From contig CM049321.1 of the NCBI GenBank assembly GCA_026874595.1, forward strand, positions 13,535,479 through 13,599,478: a DNA stretch of 64,000 bases, written 5' to 3'. The position numbers were made by a program, and so were the translations under genes. The notes below the pieces were generated by a model. That model made no database searches, was not told the origin of the DNA, and was given only the letters and a program-made list of their open reading frames with translations. Below are positions 50,084-60,785 of the stretch, piece by piece. Positions within the stretch are counted from its first letter, which is position 1, and every line of letters begins with the position of its first letter. This DNA comes from Sipunculus nudus. Its lineage: Eukaryota; Annelida; Sipuncula; Golfingiida; Sipunculidae.

Positions 50084-53000
50084 TAAGAGTAGGTACAGGT
50101 CTATATTTCATAATTCTAGAAGTATATGTTTGCTGGTGATTGAAGAATTTGATCATAAAATTTCAACTTACTCCCTACACTCCTCAAATGCGACTAATAA
50201 TCGACCATCAGTTGCTTATAATATGCTGTCATAATGATATCATATATTGTCATTATGATATCAGTGAAGGTGGCAGCTATGAGTAAGGAAAGCTAATTTA
50301 AATACTGATGGTTCTTCTGGCATCATCCACCTGTTGAAATTATTTGCAATTAGGGTTGGGATGAAATCTGGTATATAAGGAGCATCACTTTGTCTAAGAG
50401 CTGCAATAATCATATCCTTAACTTACCAGAGATTAATGTTTATTAAAGACACAAATTGTGATGTGGTATTCAGCAAGAAAGGTAGCATTAAATTGAGTTA
50501 TTTTTTACTGGAAGGTTGGAATATCTGAATTCAGAAATTATATATTGTTCACCGTTTCTGGGGCTTATGGGTTTTTGAGGGGTTGGGATATAAACCCTGT
50601 TGGGGGTATATGTATTTTCTTTTATTTTTTACATAACAGGATCCAGAGATTCTGCAGACTCAGAGTAATGACATTCTGACCGCTATCGTTCACGGAATGA
50701 AAAAGGAGGAACCAAGCAACCATGTCCGCCTCTCTGCCACCAATGCACTCCTCAACTCTCTAGAATTCACCAGGGCAAACTTTGAAAAAGACGTGAGTTG
50801 GCATAAAATATTGTTTTCTTTTGTGCAATATCCAGTTCTCAGAGCAGTATAGTTGCTGACAAGTAATAATACCAACATTTCTCGAAAGGCTGAGATCAAG
50901 CAGTTCAAAGGTGTCTTTATAATAGGCCTGTTAATTGTGAAGGCCCTATGAATTGATTCGGTTATCAGTTCTTTATCTTAGGTTCCATTCTCGATTAAAT
51001 TCTTCAGTAGTAAATGTCATACTTTTAAAAAAATAAAACGGAATACTTCACCAAACTGGATGTTAGCTAATTTTAGCATGTAAAAGAAACATGTTGCTCT
51101 CAGGACTGTTTGTCACAGCCATTAATATTTTTGTTTAAGTGGTTTTCAAGGGAACGTTCAAACCAGATAACACGTTTACAGCTTTGACATCGCAAAGTGC
51201 TTCATCACCTTTTTAAGTGTTAAGTTACCTGTCCTCAGCAGTACACAAAAAGCATTCAACGAATATATAAATGGAAGCTTTTTTATCTAAAACATACAAA
51301 AAATAGATATACTCAAGACTGGACAGTACAAAAAGGAAAGCAACCAGAATAAACTTTTTTGAATTTATAACCAAGATGGTTCAAAGAATACAGAACTACA
51401 TAGGGGCTGTGAATTAGTGGAAATTAACCTGGAAATTGGAATTTAAGCTGTAAGTTGGAATTTTAACTGTAAGTTGGCATTTAAACTGTAAGTTGGAATT
51501 TACAATTTTAGCTGTAAATTGATCTCAAGGATTTGCAGAACTAGGTCAACGCCTCTTCTTAGATAGATAAAAAGTCCAATATTGAGTTCGGATCCCATAA
51601 TTGTATATTTTTGTGATATCCTTCTGCATTCACTCTTGTTGACAAGGCCTATGCCATACTATTTTGCAACTTGCTATTTCAGTTGATTCTGGATTAGAAA
51701 AAATTGATAGATCACCACGAGCACCATTGTACAGAGCATCCTTTGATTATATTTTAATGCAGGAGTGTTTCTTTTGCAGAACGAGCGCCATTTTATCATG
51801 CAAGTGGTGTGTGAAGCCACTCAGTCCCTCGACACGCAGGTCAAGGTGGCAGCACTGCAGTGTCTTGTGCGCATCATGTCGCTATATTACCAGTATATGG
51901 AACACTATATGGGCCCAGCATTATTTGCAGTAAGTGCAGAAAATTTTGATTTTCTGGTGAATGTGTTGCATAATCTCATTGACATAAGCACCTCCAAAAG
52001 ATGGCTTAAAATGGAAGAGTTGAGTTTTTTTATTATTTTCTTCATAATCCCTATTATGGTTTCCTCTTTTTCTTTGTTAAATGTGACTGCATGTGAATAA
52101 TTCTTATCTTTTTTGGCAGGTTGCATATCTGCCAAATCAAACTATACAAATTTAATCATGTTTACAAAATCTGATAAGGTTTGTAAGATTTTAAAAACTA
52201 ATTTTAATTACGACCTCTCAAAGTAACTAATTATAATATGTTATTCTTACAATGTGAATTCCCTAATCTGATTACAAGTAATTTCATAAAGGATGGCAGC
52301 ACATTGAATGGCATCACAGGAAATCATAAGCCTCCAGTAATGGATAGTTCAGGCTTTGACATAGGCAGATGTAAAGGTTTGACCACAGAACAGGTCAAGC
52401 CAAAAAATCTTTAAGAGTTGATAAAAAATCCTTAGTGCTTAAGATGGGTTTCAATGTGCACGTATATATGCATGAACTGGCAGACTTATACATTTGTTCA
52501 GTTGATCCTGCAGGCCTTTCACAAAGAGATGAAGTGATGTCATTTTACCCTGAGTTCATGCCAACCCTATGTTTTTTCACACGTATACTCACATACACAT
52601 ATATGGTGACGAACAAAGGGACCCCCCCCCCCCCCCCAGTAACAAAATTATATTAGCAATTTTTCATGCACATGGAACTTTGCAAGGACTGTCTACACAT
52701 TTGTGATTTTCCTTAATTAGTACTCGGCTTGAAAAGCAGTGCCCTTTAGTGATCACATTGTGTTTGCTAAACTGTTGCTCTATGACCACTTGACATGTAC
52801 CTGTTCAGAAAGCTTAAAATATTCTCTACATTATTGTTAGTGAAATCCTTGGGGTTCCCAAACTTTTTTGAAAATATTATAACAGTTTAAAATGTTTAAC
52901 TTTAAATCAATATTTATCAGTACATAAGTATATATTATCACTTTTTTCAGCAATTTGTGATTTAAAACATTCCATTTTCACTACATGGAGGTACAAACAT

Positions 53001-56000
53001 GCATATTTTTATTCTTTGACTATCTTATATGGGAAGCTTTATATAAGTGAAAATTAAAAAAAAGAAGTTATTTTTGTACATCTAAAACTTAACATCCCAA
53101 ATAAAATAAACATAAGGGTTTTTAGTTACATTTTAGCATGATGGCATGAGATATTCCTTAGCTGTTTCAGGTATGATGGAATAATTGAAATTTTAGTCAT
53201 ACATGTGAAATTCAGTAATATATTTAAAATCTAAATAAATGGACCATTCCCAGAGAACTTACTTTTCCATATACCAGCAGATAAAGCCCATTCCCAGCTT
53301 TTATAAATATGTACATGTCAAAGGGTCCTGGACCAGAAGTTTGTAAAATATTAGGGAAAAGCTGAAACATTCAATGTTTATGCATGCCCATTGACAGTTC
53401 TGAGTCCTTAATTGTTCTATAAATTTGTTTTTGTTACTTATTCTGGCTGCTGTAGACTAAAAAGACATGCAAGCAGGCAAGTAATGTGTGCCTGTGTCTG
53501 AAATGTTAACAAAATCTCCATTCCTTTCAGATTACAATGGAAGCCATGCGTAGCAATATTGATGAGGTGGCACTCCAGGGCATTGAGTTTTGGTCCAATG
53601 TGTGTGATGAAGAGGTTGATCTAGCAATAGAGGCTGCCGAAGTGAGTATATTTTATTGAACTTCTGTACACATTTAAAAGTCTACCGTTTGCACATATTT
53701 AAAGCCTGTTATTCAGCTACTTTTTTCTGCTGAATATCTGATTTCTGGCTAACTCTAGGCAACTCTAATAAACTAGGCAATTCCTGTTTACAAATTTTCT
53801 TGTTATGCCCCTGTTATGGATGTAGATCTTAAGATCTACAAGCTGTTAGTGAACATCGTGTATATGCGCCAGTGTTGATAAACAACCATCATGAAACTTG
53901 AGGTGGTTGGTTGCAGATGAGCGGAAGTTGAACAGTCACTAGTTGTCAAACGCCCTTTGCAGATCTCTGGTTTGTTTGACTGGCCACCAGGTGTCCTTCC
54001 CTGAGTGTTTGTATTGTTTTGGCAGGCACCTGACTTGTTATAAACATGTAGCTGAAAGCTCTGTTGCTGCAAACTTAATGATGATTGATGTTGACCAGTA
54101 TCCAGCATGCACATTTATTTTTATGTGCTGTATAATCTGGCTGATCTGTCATCCATTTATTAGTCAGATTTGCCAGCAACTTTAACCATACAATGTAATG
54201 CCTTGTCATTTTGTTAATTTTTCGCTGAATTTTATGCAGTTAGCTACTGGGTGCTGTGTTGTTATAATGTATCATTCAGTCCTTTCATGGCCATGATAGA
54301 TAGTAGTCATCACTATATGCTATATTGACTATCAGTCATGCTGAGGCGACCATTAGTACTTTTATGTATGGTTAAATAAATGGTGTCAGTTTAACCTTTT
54401 AGGACTTAGACAGTTGACCAATTTATTTGCAGTATTTCAGTATTTCACATTACTTTTACAAATAATATATATATTAAAGTATACGTTAAATTATAATTTC
54501 TTTATTTTAGGCACAAGAACAAGGTCGTCCACCAGAGAGGACGAGTCGTTTCTATGCGAAAGGTGCACTACAGTACCTCGTCCCGATTCTTACCCTCTCA
54601 CTCACCAAACAGGTACATCACACAAATCTTACCCTCTCACTCTACAAATAGGTACGTCAAACAAATCTTACCATCTCACTCACTAAACATGTACATCACA
54701 CAAATCTTACCCTCTCACTCACGAAACAGGTACAGCACACAAATCTGTCCCTGCCACCATTACTGGGGGGTGTATGGGTTATTGAAAACCTTAGAAGTGC
54801 TTGGGCAAGTGGGTCCATTATGAACCTTAATCCAAAGGCCTGAAAAAGGATCTTTGTGGTCTTTAAATACAATCAGTGATACTTGCATGGCAAGTAAAAA
54901 TTCATGTAGGGCAAGTAAAAGCTGGATGTTACTTGCCCAACTGGGAAAGTACTTTCAAAATGTCAACGTCAAGCCATGCTTGTATATAAATGAGGGAGAT
55001 AATTTTTTATCATTATCAGGAAGAGTTTGACGATGATGATGAGTGGAACCCATGCAAGGCAGCTGGTGTCTGTTTGATGCTGATGGCCAATTGCTGCGAA
55101 GATGACATCCTGTCTCATGTACTGCCATTTGTTAAAGACAACATCAAGTCCCCCGATTGGAAGCTCCGAGATGCAGCTGTCATGGCCTTCGGTAACATTA
55201 GCTTTACTCTCTGACATTGTGTATAATCTAAATCACTTTTTTTTTAACTATGTATAAAAGAGCTTATTGTTGTCCCCCTCTTCTGTGGAACAGGGGACAT
55301 TTATTTCAGTTGTTGTCTGTCCGTCCGTCAGGTTCTTTTCATGCGAAAACTTTCCTAATTATTATCCAATATCATTCATATTTGGGTCAGTGATTGCTCT
55401 CATGCATACCTTGTTTTGGATTGGTTTTGGAATGTCTGTCTGAAAATTAATTATCACCAGCTCCAAAACAAAACAAAAATTTCCCTTTTGGTCCCAATAC
55501 ACAAAAAAAAATGACGTGGAGACATCGTCATGGGACATTAAAAATTAAAACAAAGGCACTGTGACTTGTTGATACATCTTCAGGGGAAAAAAAACTTAAA
55601 CCTATTGAGAAGGCAAGCATGAAGATCACAGAAAGCTAAAATAACAAGAGACAGAAGCTCTGGGAAATAAATTCCACAAATTTGCTTGTTCCATATTATT
55701 TCCACCAAAGTGATTCATTTGAGAGTATCTGTTCATGTCCTCAGTGCTGGATTATTCATTTCAGTTTATACCCATATACAACAGGAAACACTAGTTCAGC
55801 TGACTAAAAGTCATCAGAGTTCAGTGATGCTTCCTGTTCAGCCATGATGACTCAATGTGACATCGATGGAATGATCCATCTGTTAAAATCTCACATTGCA
55901 ATTGATAGAAATAGAATTTTCTAACTGAACATCTAGTGAACGTCTAGGGAAATCTCTGTGGAAACCAATGTGTATTGTTCCATGTCAGCATTGTTACTTG

Positions 56001-59000
56001 TAGATCTCTGGCACATTACATGGTAAATAGGCTTGAAATCTTGGCCTGCTCTGTCAAATTTGATGGTTCACAGAGGGCTAAGGGAAAAAATAATTATCAA
56101 AAGGACTGAATTAAATGCATCCATTATTAAATGCCTTGTTACAAATCAAAAAGGGCTCCACTTATTTTTGCGCTTGATCTTATGTATATGAGCTTTTGTG
56201 TTTTCTCAGGGTCCATTTTGGAAGGCCCCGATGGCAACAAACTCAAGGGAATTGTAGAACAAGCTATGCCTATGCTGATTGAGCTGTTGAAGGATACGTC
56301 GGTAGTTGTGAGAGACACGGCAGCATGGACTGTCGGTCGAGTTTGTGATATCATACCAGAGGCTGTGCTGTCTGAGCAGTACCTGGGACCTCTGCTTGGC
56401 AGCATGGTTGAAGGACTAACAGCCGAACCTCGTGTAGCGTCTAATGTATGCTGGGTAAGTTTTAATAGTAGTGATGGACTGATGATCGATAGTAATCTGT
56501 GAGCAGTTTGGTTGATGCAAACAATCTGATGATGGATCTTGCAGTGCCATAATGGATTTCAAATGTTTGCACACAACTTAGGCTTTGTGGTGAGGAAAGG
56601 TGTAATTTTCCGTACATTAGAGAAAAGTCTAATTTCTTTAAAATTTATCTAATTTTTCTTTAAAAAATTTGACATAATTAGCCTGAATGTAGGCAGTTGA
56701 AATGATGAACTGGTCTGTATTATTGAGCTATATTTTGTCCAAAAGTTAATACTTCTAAGAAACCAATTATGTTCAATTATTGGTCGATAGAGGTCAACAG
56801 ATTTTTACTGATGATGGATCATAAAGTTACAACAGATTCCCAACACTGTTTCAAAGTGTACCATTAGACAGCTGTGTGCTTATTTACATTGTACTTACTA
56901 ATTGATTATTAAATGATGAGTTGTTTAACTTTATGATTAATGGAATAGGTTGCATTTATATGTAGTTGACCAATAAGTGTGTGCACATGCCAAAAAATCC
57001 TGTATCTTTGAACAGTTTCTTAAGTCTGTCAGAAGAAACACAAGTAATACCCCTTTTCACACACAAAAAATTAAAAGATTTGGGCAAAGTGGTTTGACCC
57101 ATATTGTGTTCACATGAGCATTCAGCACCAATGCATGAGTTGTGAAAAAATGTAACAACATGCTGACACAAGCATTGGCACTTGGGCTGTGACGTAGTTG
57201 CGGCTAGGAAACTAGGTCTAAACCGTTTAAAGCGAATTGAGCATTCACACGACACTTTACCAAAGCAGATAAAAGATTCGCATTCAGAAAGGATTGAAAC
57301 CACCTCTTGAACTTGGTCCAGAACATTATTACAGCAAAACCATTTGCAAAATGAATGCTCAATCGCATTCAAAACAGTTTGAAACCGGTTTGCATTTGCT
57401 GAGTGAAAGTGGTATAAGGTGAAAACAAAGGAGCAACATTTAAAGAATGTTATCACAGTGATCTTCTCTTAATTCTTAAAATATCAGATGTTGTCCAAGT
57501 ATTCATACTAGGATATATGGTGATACTGAATCAATATTTTGCTTTGTTTCATAGTATATTTGTTCCCTGGTTTATGCCATTACAGCCGTATTTATAGTTC
57601 GAACATACGCAGGTTGATAATCAGTGCCACTGGTTGCCTCCTCTGTGTAACAGATTCCCTCTCTGAGTAACTGTATAATGTATCTTGATTTCTGATGCAG
57701 TGTTTTTGTTAGTGAAATATAACACAAAGAGTTTTCTTGAAATTTTAATGGAACTTAGAGCTGATCCTTTTTTTTGTGCAGTAAAATTACCATAAATTTT
57801 CAGATTGAAATCATCATTGCCACATATATAGCCTCTCTGAATCAGCTTGGTGTTACACTCCCTGCGCAGCAGTTACACACTGCATTAATTCTATAGATAT
57901 CTCTCTTAACTGTAAACTGTTTTGTTTAGCAAGTTGCTCTTGTTTCACCACCAGGGCTGGCACTGTGTAAAGAATTGTATTCAGGCCAATGAGAGCACAG
58001 TATCCCACTGTACATGCAACTCCCCCAAGTTTTAAACCCACAACACCCTTCTTTCATTAGTCTGAACCTAGGCCCTGTGCCACCCTTGGTATTGAGACCC
58101 TGAAAAACCAGCTCAGCAAAGCAGCGGTTCAAGCAAAGGAGACCCAGAATGACTGGAATTTATAAGGAGAGTAAATTTGTGTGTGCACATTTTATTCTCT
58201 CAGGGAGCAGTTAGTTAATGTTTGTCATGCTGAACTGATGGTTGTTTAATAGATATGTATTACCAGGTACCTGAAATTTTCACACATTAAAATGCTATCT
58301 GCACCATGATTTGCATAGTTTCAGGATGCATAACTTTTTCTTCCTTTTCAGGCCTTCTCCAGCCTGGCGGAGGCAGCCTACGATGCTGCAGATGTCGCTG
58401 ATGAAGCTACAGAACCAGAAACTTACTGCCTGTCCAAATTCTTTGAACCAGTCATACAGAAACTGCTAGAGACAACAGACAGGTAGGCCAGAAAAGTATA
58501 TCATCTCTTATCTCCTGAGGGGTGTAATATGTTTTTGTGTTTGCATTGGTTTGGCAGGTTTGTCTATCAGCTACTTCATATATAAATAGTTTTTCACAGA
58601 TTTTGATGAAATAAAATGAGGGTAATGCCCAATGAACAATCCATTAAATATTGGATTTTAACCGGATCACTACCTGAATCCAGGAATTTCTTAAAATCTC
58701 TTTACCATTGCAAGGGATGGCAATTTCTTTGTTCTGGTGGAGGACAAGGTTGTTATCGTATGCCAGTACTAAGGGAACCTCCACTGTAAATTTCCAACTG
58801 GTTTGAAATTTTCCTCCATGTGCAATATCCCCCCTTTGTTCTGGTGGGCAGGGCCTTCCTGTGTTGCAGCCATTGCTTTGATGAACTGTGGCACACATTT
58901 CTCTCGGCATTGATTTATTTTTCAGAATGAAATCTGATTAGTACAAAAAACAAAAGTTTGATCAGGATTCTGTTGGTATTCTGGGTCTGTGAACAGTGCT

Positions 59001-60754
59001 GATTAGTCACTAAGCACTTTCTAGTCTCCGACCTTGTGTTCATTGTTTATAATTTTGTAATCATTGAGACAACCAAAAATTATAAGTTTACAGGTATCAT
59101 GTAAAGGCTTCTAGCTAATGGTTTTGTTGCCTTGCTATTTAAAATAGCATTGCTCCTTGCCAGATTTACCAGTAAGTATGTTTTCCTTACAGGACCGACG
59201 GCAACCAGAACAACTTAAGGAGTGCAGCATATGAAGCTTTAATGGAATTGGTAAAAAATAGTCCTAAGGTACGTGTTGTTATGTGCTTGCTAAAGAGGTT
59301 TAAGATGTAAGATATGGTGTACCATGGAACAGATATCTATAGGGTTATTTGACTTATTTTCTACAGCCTTTTGTGTAAAAATGTGTCCTTGTCTAGCCCA
59401 ATATGAGTTTCATGGGACAGCTGTTTGACTCTATTTAACTGTGTCTTGTAGGACTGCTTTATCACTGTGTTTTACTGTGTTTTGTAAGACTGCTATTTGC
59501 CTTTTTTTTGTGTTTTGTAGGACTGCTTTTTGACTGTACTGTGTTTTGTATGACTGCTATATGACTGTATTTTACTGTGTTTTGTAGGAATGCTATTAGA
59601 CTGTATTTTAGTGTGTTTTGTAAGACTGCTATATGATGCATTTTACTGCATTTTGTAGGACTGCTATTTGACTGTACATTACGGTGTTTTGTATGACTGC
59701 TATATGACTGTTTTTTACTGTGTTTTGTAAGACTGCTATTTGACTGTATTTTGTGTGTTTTGTAGGACTGCTATATAACTGTATTTTTGTGTGTTTTGTA
59801 GAACTGCTATATGACTGTATTTTACTTTGTTTTGTAGGAATGCTATTTGACTGTATTTAAGTGTTTTGTATGACTTCTATTTGATTGTATTTTACTGTGT
59901 TTTGTAGGACTGCTATATGACTGTACAGAAAACAACAATGGTGATCCTAGAGAGACTGCAGCGGGTTCTGCAGATGGAGGTAAGGATCAGCCATTATTTA
60001 ATATTAAGAAAATGAATTTTATATAAATATGTGTGTTTGTGTGTAAAAACTGTTACATCTCCTTCAAAGGCCACCATAATGGACAAGATTCGTATTGAAT
60101 TACAAGTCATTACAGAAAATGAATTATAAGTAGTATTGAAAGTGCTCTTGTATTTATATGGTCATTCACCATAAAATCCAGTAGCATGTGACAGATCGTA
60201 ACCCTGTGTATAGATAATATGACATCTTCAGAGAAATCATACTGGAGCTGTCAGTGGATTTCTATTAAGATATTATTAATCAATATTGTTTGAACACAAG
60301 ATATTTATATTTGATAAATATGCTGTCAGTTCTGTAAATCAATCTAGACTTGTGTTACTGTGATGTCCATGTTTCCAAGAATGCAGCGTAATTTAAAAAA
60401 CCAATCTTGGAACAAATATGTGTTCTTGTTTCTTGTAACGGTATAGTAAGTAGTCTACAGAGCTTGACGTGGTAAGGAGTATATTGAGTTGTTTTTCTAA
60501 CATTTTCTGCTTAACATTTATTTCTTATTTTACTTCAGGGACAAATCCAATCAACTTCAGACCGTGTTCAGTTTAACGATCTACAGTCATTGCTGTGCGC
60601 CACGCTACAGGTAAACTGCCAGACATAGGTTTTAGTAGAAGATTGTTTTTTTTTTTTAATTAAAAAGGTAGCCACCTCAATATTTTGTAATGCTTATGTT
60701 ACCAGAGGTCTTCAAAAAAAGATCCCTATCTTATATTTATACATACCTAGATAA

Positions 60755-60785
<31 letters not shown>

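Noticed and set aside
49752-50235. Second complete hAT-like element in KPNB1 intron 4
   Set aside because: GTCATAAT occurs on both sides, but the sequence before the right copy lacks the inverted CCCAACACTA terminus, so completeness is not supported.
56956-57456. Minus-strand 166-codon open frame in KPNB1 intron 10
   Set aside because: Residue content looks random, Cys/Phe-rich by base composition, and no family is recognised.
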